Origin: Gemmobacter aquatilis
Lineage (GTDB): Bacteria > Pseudomonadota > Alphaproteobacteria > Rhodobacterales > Rhodobacteraceae
Assembly (NCBI RefSeq): GCF_900110025.1
Contig: NZ_FOCE01000005.1
Coordinates: 1-64,000, forward strand
Length of the DNA stretch: 64,000 bases
Reading direction: 5' to 3'
Shown here: positions 28,458 through 39,343 of the stretch, one piece after another
Layout of the letters: each line of letters opens with the position of its first letter
Position numbering within the stretch: position 1 is the first letter of the stretch
Made by a program: the position numbers and the translations under genes
The notes under the pieces: generated by a model
Databases searched by the model: none
Told to the model about the DNA's origin: nothing
Seen by the model: the letters and a program-made list of their open reading frames with translations, nothing else

Positions 28458-30794
28458 TCAATGCATCTGGCCCTGGACCGTCTCGGTCAGGTCGTTGAGC
28501 GAGAAGGGCTTGGGCAGGAAAACCGAATTCGGGATTCGCGCCTGGTTTTCCGACAGACAATCCTCGGCATAGCCGGAAACGAAGACCACCCGCACATTCG
28601 GCCGCGCCTCCAGCGCCTGGCGCACCCAGCTTGGCCCATCCATCCCCGGCATGACCACATCGGTCACGAAAATATCGACATCCAGCGCCGGATCTTCCAG
28701 CGTGCGCAGCGCCTGTTCGGCGCTGTCGGCCTCCAGCACGGTATAGCCGCGCAGGCGCAGCGCGCGCGAGGCAAAGGCCCGCACCGGCGCCTCGTCCTCC
28801 ACCAGCAGCACGACCCCCTCGCCCGGTTTCAGCACCGGCCTGCGCGCGGCCCCCTTGCCCGGCAACCGCTCTGCCTCGGTGGCGTGATGGATCGGGAAAT
28901 AGAGGTGGAACACCGTGCCCAGCCCGATTTCGCTGTCCACGAAGATGAAGCCCCCCGATTGCTTCACGATGCCATAGGCGGTGGAGAGGCCGAGCCCGGT
29001 GCCCTCGCCCACCCGTTTGGTGGTGAAGAACGGTTCGAACACCTTTTGCAGACGGTCCGCCGGGATACCGACCCCGGTGTCAAGCACGCGGATCACTGCA
29101 TATTCCCCCGGTGGCACCACCGCCCGGTCGCGCCGCAGTTCCTCGCGCAGGGTCAGAGCCTCGGTCTCGATGCGGATGGTGCCCCCCATCGGCATGGCAT
29201 CGCGGGCATTCACCACCAGATTCATCACCACCTGTTCCAGCTGCCGCTTGTCGGCGCGGATTGCGCCCAGATCGGGCGCGTGGGTCAGCCGCAGGGTGAT
29301 CCGTTCGCCGACCAGACGGTTGAGCAGATGCGTGAGGTCTGACAGCACCTCTTGCAGCTCCAGCATTTCGGGTTTCAGCGTCTGCTTGCGCGAGAAGGCC
29401 AGCAACTGGCCCACCAGACTGGCGGCGCGGTTGGCATTCTGGTGGATCTGCACCAGATCGGCAAATTCGGGGTCGCTGCGGTCATGCCGCAGCAGCAGCA
29501 GGTCGCAATGGCCGGAAATCGCGGTGAGCAGATTGTTGAAATCATGGGCAATGCCCCCCGCAAGCTGCCCGATCGCCTGCATCTTCTGGCTTTGCACGAA
29601 CTGCGCCTCCAGCTTTTTCAGCGCGGTCGCATCGTTCAGCACCGCCAGCACGGCCGGGCGGCCCTGTTCGACGATGCGGCGCAGGCTGATCTGGAAATAC
29701 GCGTCGGCCTCGCCGTGCCGCAGCCGCAAGACCTCGCCCCCGGCCGGCACGCGCCCAGCCACCACATCCGACAGCCAGTCGGCAACCGGGCGCCCCAACC
29801 CTTCGAACAGGTCATGGAAGGCGGTGTCTTCCTCGGGCGTGATACCCAGCACCTCGCAGGCGGCGCGGTTGGCCAGAACCAGCGCCCCGTCGGAGGCGAA
29901 TTTCAGCAAGGCCACCGGCACGTTTTCAAAATCGGCCAGCGCGCTGCCACTGGCTGCCGTCTCGGGCACGGGCAGCAGATAGATCTCGCGCCGCTCCCCC
30001 GCGCCTTCGACCTCGGCCAGAATGGCGCGCACGGGGCCATCGACCGAAGACACCTGTATTTCTTCGCCCGAGCGCAGCACCTGATCGGCGAAGATGCGAT
30101 CCAGCCGCTTGGGGCGCCCGCCCAGCAAACGGCGCATCGCCTCGTTGGTGAACAGTACCACCCCGGCCTTGCTGGCGACCAGCATCGGCAGGCTGAGCGT
30201 TTCGGCGCCGCGCCCGGTGCCGGACCGATCCTGAAATTCTTCCAGCCGCCACAGAAAACTGCTGTCGGCGATGCGATGCACGCTGAGCCGAGTATGGCCG
30301 CGCCGGGTGACCACATCCTCGCGGGCGAAACCCAGCGACATGGCGCGGGTTTGCAGCCGATACAGCACCGAGGCGGGGCTGGCGAAGAAATCCTTCAGCG
30401 TGGCGATCAGCGTGGTGCCATCGCGGATGCCGAACCTGTCGCGCGCGGCGGTGTTCTGAAAGCCGATGATCCCGCTGCCATCCGTCGAGAAACAGGGCGC
30501 CGCATCATGCCCCATGATCTGGGCCAGATCACGTTCCAGCCGGTGCTGGCGGGCGCTGTCACGCAGCACGGCACCACGCAGCAGCAGCACGAAGATGCAG
30601 AATGTGGCCCCCGCAACCCCCGCCGCCAGCCGGATCTGCGGATCCGGTGCAAGGCTGATGGTCACCGCACAGCCGATCGCCGCGGCCAGCAGAACCCAGA
30701 CCGATTGCCCGACGCCGCGCGCCACCTGCGTTACAGGCGTGGCGAACCCCATCCTGTCCTGCAGCGGCAGTTGCGTCCCTGTCTTGCCTGCCAT
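28458..30794 (-). CDS. cckA: Hybrid histidine kinase CckA
   Basis: 778 residues. Two transmembrane segments (about 32-50 and 56-74) precede PAS-like sensor regions (about 90-190 and 285-395), then HisKA with GGIAHDFNNLL (phospho-acceptor His417), HATPase (NLVVNARDAMP, DTGVGIPAD, GEGTGLGLSTAYGIVKQSGG), and a C-terminal receiver with Asp712 in TDVVMPGMDG and Lys762 in LPKPF. Architecture and the GGIAHDFNNLLTAI motif fit CckA, the bifunctional kinase/phosphatase that feeds phosphate through ChpT to CtrA. In Rhodobacterales this controls motility and gene transfer agents. A CtrA-type box lies in its own promoter region. chpT and ctrA are not in the window. Confidence 0.92.
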   Translation of the reverse strand: MAGKTGTQLPLQDRMGFATPVTQVARGVGQSVWVLLAAAIGCAVTISLAPDPQIRLAAGVAGATFCIFVLLLRGAVLRDSARQHRLERDLAQIMGHDAAPCFSTDGSGIIGFQNTAARDRFGIRDGTTLIATLKDFFASPASVLYRLQTRAMSLGFAREDVVTRRGHTRLSVHRIADSSFLWRLEEFQDRSGTGRGAETLSLPMLVASKAGVVLFTNEAMRRLLGGRPKRLDRIFADQVLRSGEEIQVSSVDGPVRAILAEVEGAGERREIYLLPVPETAASGSALADFENVPVALLKFASDGALVLANRAACEVLGITPEEDTAFHDLFEGLGRPVADWLSDVVAGRVPAGGEVLRLRHGEADAYFQISLRRIVEQGRPAVLAVLNDATALKKLEAQFVQSQKMQAIGQLAGGIAHDFNNLLTAISGHCDLLLLRHDRSDPEFADLVQIHQNANRAASLVGQLLAFSRKQTLKPEMLELQEVLSDLTHLLNRLVGERITLRLTHAPDLGAIRADKRQLEQVVMNLVVNARDAMPMGGTIRIETEALTLREELRRDRAVVPPGEYAVIRVLDTGVGIPADRLQKVFEPFFTTKRVGEGTGLGLSTAYGIVKQSGGFIFVDSEIGLGTVFHLYFPIHHATEAERLPGKGAARRPVLKPGEGVVLLVEDEAPVRAFASRALRLRGYTVLEADSAEQALRTLEDPALDVDIFVTDVVMPGMDGPSWVRQALEARPNVRVVFVSGYAEDCLSENQARIPNSVFLPKPFSLNDLTETVQGQMH

Positions 30795-30841
30795 TCACCG
30801 ATCTCCGCGGAATCGAACAGCTCTATACGGCACGCAAAAAG

Positions 30842-30856
30842 TTAACTCGTTCTTAA
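30842..30856. promoter_or_regulatory. CtrA-type box TTAA-N7-TTAA upstream of cckA
   Basis: TTAA CTCGTTC TTAA (followed by C), an exact full CtrA consensus, 48 bases before the cckA start and 38 bases before the stop of the next gene. It suggests that CtrA regulates the gene of its own upstream kinase. Confidence 0.65.
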
Positions 30857-30893
30857 CTGCCCCCCGTTTTGTTCCCGGGGTTTGACTCAACTT

Positions 30894-32054
30894 CTAGCTG
30901 ATCCGCTGCAATACCGCTATGAAAAACCCGTCGCCGCCATCCTGCGGGGTCAGGCTGCGGCGGGAAACTTCGCGCCAACCGGCGGTTCCGGCGCAAAACC
31001 GGTCGATCTGGGCCCCGTTTTCGGCCTGCAGCAGCGAACAGGTGGCGTAGCCGAGCCAGCCGCCGGGGCGCACGAGGCGGGCAGCGTTTTGCAGGATTTC
31101 GGCCTGAATCGCACAAAGCGCGTCAAGCCGGGCGCGGGTGAGCAGCCATTTCGCCTCGGGGGCGCGGCGCCAGCTGCCGGAGCCGGAACAGGGCACATCG
31201 GTCAGCACGAGGTCGAAGGGCGCCTGCCGCGACAGATCGGCGGTTTCGATCAGGGTGACGCGGGCGCCCGCCCGTTTGGCGCGATCCGGCAGGTCGCGCA
31301 TCCGGCGGGGATCGGCGTCATGCGCGTAAAGCGCCACCTTGGCAGCGGCGGCCATGGCGAGCGACTTGCCGCCGCCCCCTGCGCAATAATCCAGCACTTT
31401 CATGCCGTTGGACAGGGGCAACGCCGCAATCACGGCTTGCGAGGCGGCGTCCTGCAGTTCCACCAGACCCGATGTATAGGCGGTGGAGGCCTGCACCTTG
31501 CGCGCATTTCCGGTGACCAGAAGGGCGGTGGCGGCAAGGGGATGCGGTTCGGCGGTGATCCCCTCGTCGGCCAGGGCGGCGCAGGCGGCATCCGGCGGGA
31601 TGCGGGCGGTGTTGACGCGCAGGAAGACGGGCGCGCGGTGGCGCAGCGCCTCGGCTGTTGCGGCGAAATCGGCGCCGAGGCTGGCTTGCAGATCGGGCAG
31701 CAGCCAGTCGGGCAGATCGAGGGCGGCGGCGCCCTCGGGGGGCTGCCCGGTGTCGGCCTCGGTCAGCGGTGCGGGGGCGTGGCCTTCGCCGGTGAACAGC
31801 AGCGCGGGGTCAAGCCCTGCGGCGCGCAGCCCCCCGAGGATCAACCCGCGCCCGGTTTCACCGCCGCCAAGCGCGGCAAAGCTGCGGCGGCAGCGGATTG
31901 CGTCGAACACCAGATCGCGGATCGCGTTGCGGTCGCCCGACCCGGCGAAGCGGCTGGCGCGGGACCAGTTGGTCAGCGCCTGTTCGGCGGGGGCCCCGGC
32001 GAGGATCCGGTCGAGGATCGAGATCGCAGCGGAAAGGCGGGCGGCGGGGGTCAT
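30894..32054 (-). CDS. RsmB/NOL1-NOP2-type RNA (cytosine-5-)-methyltransferase
   Basis: 386 residues. The N-terminal NusB-like helical region (about 1-140) is followed by a SAM-dependent Rossmann domain: LDYCAGGGGKSLAM (221-234), motif IV TDVPCSGSG with Cys289, and motif VI YATCSLL with Cys339, the two cysteines of m5C RNA methyltransferases. It probably methylates 16S rRNA (RsmB type), although alphaproteobacteria often have several such proteins, so the exact target is open. It is 24 bases downstream of the SDR gene, on the same strand. Confidence 0.9.
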   Translation of the reverse strand: MTPAARLSAAISILDRILAGAPAEQALTNWSRASRFAGSGDRNAIRDLVFDAIRCRRSFAALGGGETGRGLILGGLRAAGLDPALLFTGEGHAPAPLTEADTGQPPEGAAALDLPDWLLPDLQASLGADFAATAEALRHRAPVFLRVNTARIPPDAACAALADEGITAEPHPLAATALLVTGNARKVQASTAYTSGLVELQDAASQAVIAALPLSNGMKVLDYCAGGGGKSLAMAAAAKVALYAHDADPRRMRDLPDRAKRAGARVTLIETADLSRQAPFDLVLTDVPCSGSGSWRRAPEAKWLLTRARLDALCAIQAEILQNAARLVRPGGWLGYATCSLLQAENGAQIDRFCAGTAGWREVSRRSLTPQDGGDGFFIAVLQRIS

Positions 32055-32078
32055 GGCATCGCCTCGTGTCGCATCCTG

Positions 32079-32815
32079 TCAGCCCTTCTTTTCCTGCAGC
32101 ATGTTGCCGCCATCCACCACCAGCGTCACACCATTCACATAGGACGCGGCGGGCGAGGCGAGGAAGCCGACACAGGCCGCGACTTCCTCCGGGGTGCCAG
32201 CGCGGCCCATCGGCGATTTGCGCGCCGCCGAAACCTCGCCCTTTTGCGTGGCATCGGTGCCGATCCATCCGGGTGCCACGGCATTCACCGTGACCCCGTG
32301 TTTCGCCACCTCCAGCGCCAGCGCATGGGTCAGCCCCACCATCGCCGCCTTGGCTGCCGAATAGGCGGAACTGCCCGCCACCGAGACCAGCGGACCGGTG
32401 ACCGAGGCCATCATCACCACCCGGCCATAGCCGCGCTCCACCATGGCGGGCAGGAAGGCCCGGGTCACCAGAACGGCGGTGGTGAGCGACAGGTCAAACT
32501 CGCGCCGCCAGGATGCTGGGTCCGATTTCACGAAAGTCCTGATCTTCTGCGGCTCGGCCAGCGTGCCCATGCCTGCATTGTTCACCAGGATGTCCACCGG
32601 GCCAGAGGCGGCCAGACGCGCCACCTCCACCGGGTCGGTCAGATCGCCCTGATGGGCGGTGACCTGATAGCCTTCGGCCATCAGTTCCGCCGCCCGGGCA
32701 TGAATCCGCCCCGAGACCCCGGCGATGATCAGCTCATGCCCGGCGGCGCCAAGCGCCCGGGCGCAGGCGAGGCCGATGCCCCCCGGCGCCCCGGCCCCGG
32801 TGACCAGCGCGCGCA

Positions 32816-32816
<1 letters not shown>
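32079..32816 (-). CDS. Short-chain dehydrogenase/reductase
   Basis: 245 residues, classical SDR. The nucleotide loop is TGAGAPGGIG (6-15), NNAG is at 79-82, and the catalytic Ser138, Tyr152 and Lys156 lie in MASVTG and AYSAAKAA. APGWIGTDAT follows as usual. The subfamily resembles 3-oxoacyl-ACP reductase-like enzymes of broad substrate use. The ATG overlaps the guaB stop by one base (TGATG), giving translational coupling to IMP dehydrogenase, an odd partnership I cannot explain. The substrate is unknown. Confidence 0.87.
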
Positions 32817-34315
<1,499 letters not shown>

Positions 34316-34417
34316 TCACGGGTCTGCTGCGAGTGCAAGGGCAAAATCCGGGGGCAAGGGTGCTTGCGGGGCGGACGCAGGCGTGCAGGATGGCCGCATA
34401 ATGCAAGAGGGCGGGCG

Positions 34418-35113
34418 ATGCGGGTTGCCATTGTCGAGAATACAGCGATCACCCATCACGGGCAGGTGGGCGTGGCCCTGCATGAGGCGGGGGCGCGGAT
34501 CGGGCTGTACCGGCCCTTTGCCGACGGGCGCTTGCCGGAGCTTGCCGGTTATGACGCGCTGGTGGTGTTTGGGGGCGAGCAAACGGCCTGCGATGACGCG
34601 GCGTATCCCTATCTGCCGGTGCTGGCGCAGCGGATGCGGGCGTTTTCCGCGGCGGATCGGGCGGTGCTGGGGATCTGTCTGGGCAGCCAGATTCTAGCGC
34701 GCGGCTTCGGGGGGCGCAACATTCTGGGCGCGACCCCCGAATTCGGCTGGTGCGAGGTGGCGTTGACCGCAGCGGCAGCGGATGACCCGGTGCTGGGCGC
34801 CCTGCCCCCGGCCTTTGCGGTGTTCCAGTGGCATTCCGACACCTTCACCCTGCCCGACGGGGCGGTGCATCTGGGACGTTCGGGGGCGGTGGCGCATCAG
34901 GCCTTTCGGCTGGGCCGGGCAACCTGGGGCACGCAGTTCCATTTCGAGGCGAACCGGCGGGTGGTGGCCGACTGGACGCGCGAATTTCCCGATCTGACCG
35001 AGGCGATGCAGCCGGGCTGGGCTGCGGCGCATCCGGGGCTGGCCGAGCGGCTCGGGGTGGAGGCGGATCGGATCGGGCTGGAAATCGCGCGGGGGTTTGT
35101 CGCGCAGATCTGA
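34418..35113 (+). CDS. Class I (type 1) glutamine amidotransferase-like protein
   Basis: 231 residues from ATG 34418 (MRVAIVENTAITHHGQ). It is a stand-alone GATase-1 domain with Cys87 in LGICLGSQILA, His175 and Glu177 in GTQFHFEAN: a complete triad. FQWHSDTFTLP is typical of the GMP-synthase-like YfeJ/GuaA-type subfamily that may hydrolyse gamma-glutamyl compounds. The divergent neighbour guaB is suggestive, but the acceptor is not known. The frame is open far upstream, antisense to guaB; that part is not coding. Confidence 0.85.
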   Translation: MRVAIVENTAITHHGQVGVALHEAGARIGLYRPFADGRLPELAGYDALVVFGGEQTACDDAAYPYLPVLAQRMRAFSAADRAVLGICLGSQILARGFGGRNILGATPEFGWCEVALTAAAADDPVLGALPPAFAVFQWHSDTFTLPDGAVHLGRSGAVAHQAFRLGRATWGTQFHFEANRRVVADWTREFPDLTEAMQPGWAAAHPGLAERLGVEADRIGLEIARGFVAQI

Positions 35114-35129
35114 GCGGGGGACGGGAAGA

Positions 35130-35187
35130 AGGGGGCGCTGCCCCCGGCGCCTTTGGCGCCTCCCCCGGGATATTTTTTCCAAGATGA
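35130..35187 (+). repeat. Dispersed intergenic repeat, copy 4
   Basis: Hairpin GGGGGCG CTG CCCCC and GGCGCC TTT GGCGCC, then CCCCCGGGATATTTTTTCCAAGATGAA. It lies between the convergent amidotransferase and TDT transporter genes. The core has TTTTTTCC where other copies have TTTTTGCC. Confidence 0.78.
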
Positions 35188-35191
35188 AGGA

Positions 35192-36193
35192 TCAGGCCTC
35201 GGCGGCGTTGGTTTTGGCGGCGAGGCCGCCTTTGGACCAGGCGGTGAGGGTCTTGAGCAGGAGGGCAGGGATGAGGCCCAGGGCGAAGATCAGCAGCACG
35301 GTGGCGGTGGCGGCAAAGCCGGTGGCGTAAAGCGCGCTGCAGAAGGCGGCGATCGGGAAGGTGAAGGCGCCCCAGAGCGCCGAGAAGCCGGAGGTGGTGA
35401 GCCATGTCACTGCAAAGAGCAGCGTGAGGAACAGGGCGGCGGCAAGGGCAGCGAAGATCAGGGCGAGGAGCGGCTGGTCCAGCGATGCGGCGACGGTGGC
35501 AAACAGGCTCGCCGGGGCGAGGTGGATGGCGAGCAGCGGGCGCAGCGGCGCGGGCGGGATGCGGCGGGCGAATTGCGCCAGCGAGACGGCCCAGATCGCC
35601 CCAGCCAGCGGGAGTGTGCCATAGAGCAGCGCTTGCGCCAGCGCGGTCAGTCCCAAGGGCGCGGCGCTGAGCGCGCCGATGATGAAGCCCACGAATTGCA
35701 GGTGCCAGACCGGCGTGATCTCGCGCGCCTCGCGCGGCAGGCGGAAGAACTGGCGCAACACAAGGGCGGCGAGGCCGGCGTGCAGCGCCAGCCCGGTGTA
35801 GAGCATGGCGCGGGCAAGGCTGGGCGCATAGGGCACCACGGCGCTGGCGCAAAGCAGCAGGCCGAGCGTGGCGGCGGCAAGGCCCGCGCGGCCCGGCAGG
35901 GTTTTCAGATCCTCGATCACCACGCCGGGGCGGCGGGCGATCTTCACGCCATAGCCGAACACCGCGAAGGCCCAGAGGCCGACGGCGAGGCCCAGCAGCA
36001 ACTCGCCCGCGGCCACCGGCAGCTCCAGCGCCACCAGTCCGCGCCGCAGCGCAAGGCCAAGGCCCAGCAGCCCCATCAGCACCGGAAACACCGCAGGCGG
36101 CATCCGCGCAAACAGTTTCGGCCGGTGCGGCGGAAACTGTGGCGGCGGGAAGGCCTTGGGGCGGGTTTGGCGGGCTTTCTGCGGGTCGGACAT
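35192..36193 (-). CDS. TDT-family (TehA/SLAC1-like) transporter
   Basis: 333 residues from ATG 36193, with AGGAGCCTCCC directly before it. A proline- and lysine-rich cytoplasmic N-terminus (1-30) precedes about ten hydrophobic segments. FARMPPAVFPVLMGLLGLGLA corresponds to the first segment of the tellurite-resistance/dicarboxylate transporter family, and PVWHLQFVGFIIGAL to its fourth-fifth region. TehA-like proteins are anion channels or exporters; the substrate is unknown. It is divergent from the agmatinase-family gene. Confidence 0.82.
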   Translation of the reverse strand: MSDPQKARQTRPKAFPPPQFPPHRPKLFARMPPAVFPVLMGLLGLGLALRRGLVALELPVAAGELLLGLAVGLWAFAVFGYGVKIARRPGVVIEDLKTLPGRAGLAAATLGLLLCASAVVPYAPSLARAMLYTGLALHAGLAALVLRQFFRLPREAREITPVWHLQFVGFIIGALSAAPLGLTALAQALLYGTLPLAGAIWAVSLAQFARRIPPAPLRPLLAIHLAPASLFATVAASLDQPLLALIFAALAAALFLTLLFAVTWLTTSGFSALWGAFTFPIAAFCSALYATGFAATATVLLIFALGLIPALLLKTLTAWSKGGLAAKTNAAEA

Positions 36194-36344
36194 GGGAGGC
36201 TCCTGCTGCACCGCTTTAGCCGTAGCCGATCTGCGCCCCGGTGCAAGGGGATGGATTGACACAGGGACAGAGATCGAAACGGGGCCCCTTGCCGTTGCCG
36301 CCCGTCCGGTCCAGCATCCGGGCGAAACAGCAGGGAGTTTGGGC

Positions 36345-37313
36345 ATGAGTGCCAACAGCTATGACAAGGGGCGGCTGAACCTGCCCTTCGTGGGCATTTC
36401 GACCTTCGGCAAGCGCAGCTATCAGCCGGACTGGGATGCGCTGGAGGCGGATGTGGCGATCCTGGGCGCGCCGTTCGACTTTGGCACCCAGTTCCGGGCC
36501 GGCGCGCGGTTCGGGCCGCGGGCGGTGCGCGACGCCTCGACCCTGTTCAGCTTTGGCCATGCGGGCGCTTATGACCACGAGGATGATTGCACCTATCTGG
36601 GCGCCGATGTGCGCATCGTCGATATCGGCGATGCCGACATCGTGCATACCGATACCGAAACCAGCCACGCCAATATCGAGGCCGGGGTGCGGGCGATCCT
36701 GAAGGCGGGGGCGCTGCCGGTGGTGATTGGCGGCGACCATTCGATCAACATCCCCTGCATCCGGGCGTTTGACGACCAGGGCCCGATCCATATCGTACAG
36801 ATCGACGCGCATCTGGATTTCGTCGATGTGCGCCACGGCGTGCGGCATGGCCATGGCAACCCGATGCGGCGCGCGGCGGAACAGAGCTATGTGACCGGGA
36901 TCACCGCGCTGGGCATCCGCAATGTCAGCTCCACCACCAAAGAGGGTTATGACGCCGCGCGGGTGATGGGCGACGACATCCTCTCGGTCCGGCAGGTGCG
37001 CAAGCTGGGGCCAGAGGGGGTTCTGGCGCGGATTCCGGCGGGGGCGCGGGTCTATGTGACGATCGACATCGACGGCTTCTGCCCCTCGATCGCGCCGGGG
37101 ACGGGCACGCCGTCGCATGGTGGGTTTCTGTATTACGAGGTGCTGGAGATCCTGCAGGGGCTGGCCCGGGCGCATGACATCGTGGGCGTCGATCTGGTGG
37201 AGGTGGCGCCGGATTACGATCACAGCCAATCGACCGCGATCCTTGCGGCACAGGTTCTGCTGAACTTTCTGGGCTTCATCTTCCATGCCCGCTCAACCCG
37301 GCAGGATGAGTGA
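36345..37313 (+). CDS. speB: Agmatinase / ureohydrolase-family enzyme
   Basis: 322 residues from ATG 36345 (AGGGAGTTTGGGC ahead). It is a manganese ureohydrolase: His132 in GGDHS, Asp154-His156-Asp158 in DAHLD, Asp241-Asp243 in TIDIDGF supply the two-metal site. FDFGTQFRAGARFGPRAVR is typical of agmatinase rather than arginase. It hydrolyses agmatine (or a related guanidino acid such as guanidinobutyrate) to urea and putrescine or its analogue. The gene name is tentative because guanidinobutyrase and guanidinopropionase share these motifs. Its last 21 bases overlap the convergent GNAT-like gene. Confidence 0.85.
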   Translation: MSANSYDKGRLNLPFVGISTFGKRSYQPDWDALEADVAILGAPFDFGTQFRAGARFGPRAVRDASTLFSFGHAGAYDHEDDCTYLGADVRIVDIGDADIVHTDTETSHANIEAGVRAILKAGALPVVIGGDHSINIPCIRAFDDQGPIHIVQIDAHLDFVDVRHGVRHGHGNPMRRAAEQSYVTGITALGIRNVSSTTKEGYDAARVMGDDILSVRQVRKLGPEGVLARIPAGARVYVTIDIDGFCPSIAPGTGTPSHGGFLYYEVLEILQGLARAHDIVGVDLVEVAPDYDHSQSTAILAAQVLLNFLGFIFHARSTRQDE

Positions 37314-38111
37314 GGCGGGGCCAAGGCTGACCAGCGCCGCCCCGGTGCCAAGCTTGAACCGGGCAAGGCCGGGGGTGGCGCTGTCAACGGCGCCAAGATC
37401 GAGCCGGGTGATACCGCGGGCGCGCAGGGCCAGCGCGGCCTGCCAGAGCATGGCACGATGCGCCTGCGCGGCGCGGCCCTGCGCATCGGCAAAGGCGCAG
37501 TGATAGCTGGCCTCATTGCCATGGATCAGCACCACGATCCCGGCAGACAGGGGTCCGTCGGGGCGGTATTGCAGGGTCAGCACCTCCCCCGGCCAGGCCT
37601 GCAGGAAGGCGGGGGGCAGCGGGCGATAGCCGCGTGCCTGGGCCTGTGCGGCATCGCGGGCGGCAATTTCAGCCATGGCGCGGGCATCGCCTTGGGTGAT
37701 CCGCGCCGTGGCCTGCCGCAAGCGGGCGCGCCAGTCGCGTGACAGGGCGCGCTGCAGCGCCGCAGGTTCGGGGCGCAGATCCCATTCGGCGTGAAAGCGG
37801 TCTGTCATCAGCGGCACCACGCCCGGCCCGCGCAGGGGCGAGGTGGCCAGCGTCAGGCCCGGTTGGCGGGCAAGGCGGCGCAAAAGAGGACGCGAGACCA
37901 GCGGCGCGCGGTTGATCAGGCGCAGGCCCCGCCGCTCCAGCATCTGCGCGGCACTGATCTGGCCGCCATGATGCAGCACGGCACGGCGCACCCGGGCGCC
38001 CAGCCGGGCCATGGCCTGCCCATAGGCCCAGCTTTGCTGCAGGGGCGCGCGCCCTGCCCCGTCCAGCGCCGCCGCCCAATCTGATTCGTCGGTGATCCAG
38101 TCGATGTCCAT
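37293..38111 (-). CDS. GNAT/FemAB-like acetyltransferase-family protein
   Basis: 272 residues. The N-terminal half includes PLQQSWAYGQAMARLGARVRR, the FemAB/BioF2-like start, and the C-terminal half LSAGIVVLIHGNEASYHCAFADAQGR followed by AHRAMLWQAALALRARGITR, a GNAT-type acyl-CoA fold used in FemAB-like proteins. The substrate cannot be told. The C-terminus overlaps agmatinase convergently by 21 bases. It starts 44 bases from an isolated ORF start that reads into the agl cluster from the left. Confidence 0.7.
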   Translation of the reverse strand: MDIDWITDESDWAAALDGAGRAPLQQSWAYGQAMARLGARVRRAVLHHGGQISAAQMLERRGLRLINRAPLVSRPLLRRLARQPGLTLATSPLRGPGVVPLMTDRFHAEWDLRPEPAALQRALSRDWRARLRQATARITQGDARAMAEIAARDAAQAQARGYRPLPPAFLQAWPGEVLTLQYRPDGPLSAGIVVLIHGNEASYHCAFADAQGRAAQAHRAMLWQAALALRARGITRLDLGAVDSATPGLARFKLGTGAALVSLGPASLILPG

Positions 38112-38245
38112 CCCGCATTAACAGGCCGGAAATCTTTACATGCGATGAAGGCGGCATGGAAAACCTGCCGCCTCCGCCCCGTTTCACGCTCTGGCTGCCG
38201 CTGCTGATCGCAGTGGCGCTGTCGGCGCTGTTCCTGCTGGTCCTG

Positions 38246-39331
38246 TCAGCGGTAGAGCAGCGAGCGGCCGCTGTGGAACAGATGGATCTTCGACGGATCG
38301 GCGCTCAGGCTGACCGTGCTGTGGCGCAAGCCGGAATGGATGCCGGGCAGCTTGGCCACGACCTGCGCCGCCTCGCCCTGCCGGGCGAAATAGAGCAGCG
38401 TCACCTCCCCCAGCGCCTCGGTGATCTCCACCTGGCCGGTGAACAGCGGGATGCCGGTGCTGGGCACCAGATCCTCTGGCCGCACCCCGAGATTGACCTT
38501 CAGGCCCAGATCGACCGAAGTTGTCGGAATATCGGCAAGCGCCTCGCCGCCATTGGCCAGACGGATGCGGGTCTGCGCGCCGGTGGCGGTGATCTCTCCC
38601 GGCATCAGGTTCATCGCCGGGCTGCCGATGAATTGCGCCACGAATTCATTCTCGGGCCGCTGATAAAGGTCGAGCGGCGTGCCAACCTGGCTGATCCCGC
38701 CCCCTGCCAGCACCACGATGCGGCTGGCCAGCGTCATCGCCTCCACCTGATCATGGGTGACATAGATCATCGTGCTGTCGGGCATCGCCTCTTTCAACTG
38801 GGCAATCTCGATCCGGGTGGCGACGCGCAGGGCCGCATCGAGGTTGGAAAGCGGCTCGTCGAACAGATAGACCTTGGGGTCGCGCACGATCGCCCGCCCG
38901 ATTGCCACGCGCTGCCGCTGGCCCCCCGAAAGGGCCTTGGGCAGACGCTCCAGATAGGGGGTCAGCTGCAGGATGCGCGCGGCTTTTTCGACCGCGGCGT
39001 TGATCTCGGCGGCGGATTTCTTCGCGATCTTCAGCGCGAATTCCATGTTCTGCCGCACGGTCATATGGGGGTAGAGCGCATAGCTCTGGAACACCATGGC
39101 GATGCCGCGCTGGGCGGGCGGCACATCGTTCATGCGCACGCCGTCGATGGTGAAATCGCCGCCGGTGATCCGCTCCAGCCCCGCGATCATCCGCAGCAGG
39201 GTGGATTTGCCACAGCCCGAGGGGCCGACAAAGACGATCAACTCGCCGGTCTTGATGTCGAGGTTGATGTCTTTGAGCACCTTCACATCGCCATAGGCTT
39301 TTGCGACATTGCTCAGTTTCAGTTCGGCCAT
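38246..39331 (-). CDS. aglK: Alpha-glucoside ABC transporter ATP-binding protein
   Basis: 361 residues, MalK/UgpC subfamily. Walker A GPSGCGKST (36-44), signature LSGGQRQRVAIGRAIVRDP, Walker B VYLFDEPLSNLD, the H-loop VTHDQVEAM, and a C-terminal OB-type regulatory domain (from about 235, with GVRPEDLVPS) are present. It energises uptake by the AglE-AglF-AglG system in the same operon. It is the last gene of aglEFGAK; a single ATPase gene for two permeases is normal in this family. The assignment to alpha-glucosides rests on cluster synteny with Sinorhizobium-type agl operons. Confidence 0.93.
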   Translation of the reverse strand: MAELKLSNVAKAYGDVKVLKDINLDIKTGELIVFVGPSGCGKSTLLRMIAGLERITGGDFTIDGVRMNDVPPAQRGIAMVFQSYALYPHMTVRQNMEFALKIAKKSAAEINAAVEKAARILQLTPYLERLPKALSGGQRQRVAIGRAIVRDPKVYLFDEPLSNLDAALRVATRIEIAQLKEAMPDSTMIYVTHDQVEAMTLASRIVVLAGGGISQVGTPLDLYQRPENEFVAQFIGSPAMNLMPGEITATGAQTRIRLANGGEALADIPTTSVDLGLKVNLGVRPEDLVPSTGIPLFTGQVEITEALGEVTLLYFARQGEAAQVVAKLPGIHSGLRHSTVSLSADPSKIHLFHSGRSLLYR

Positions 39332-39343
39332 CTTGTCCCTCCC

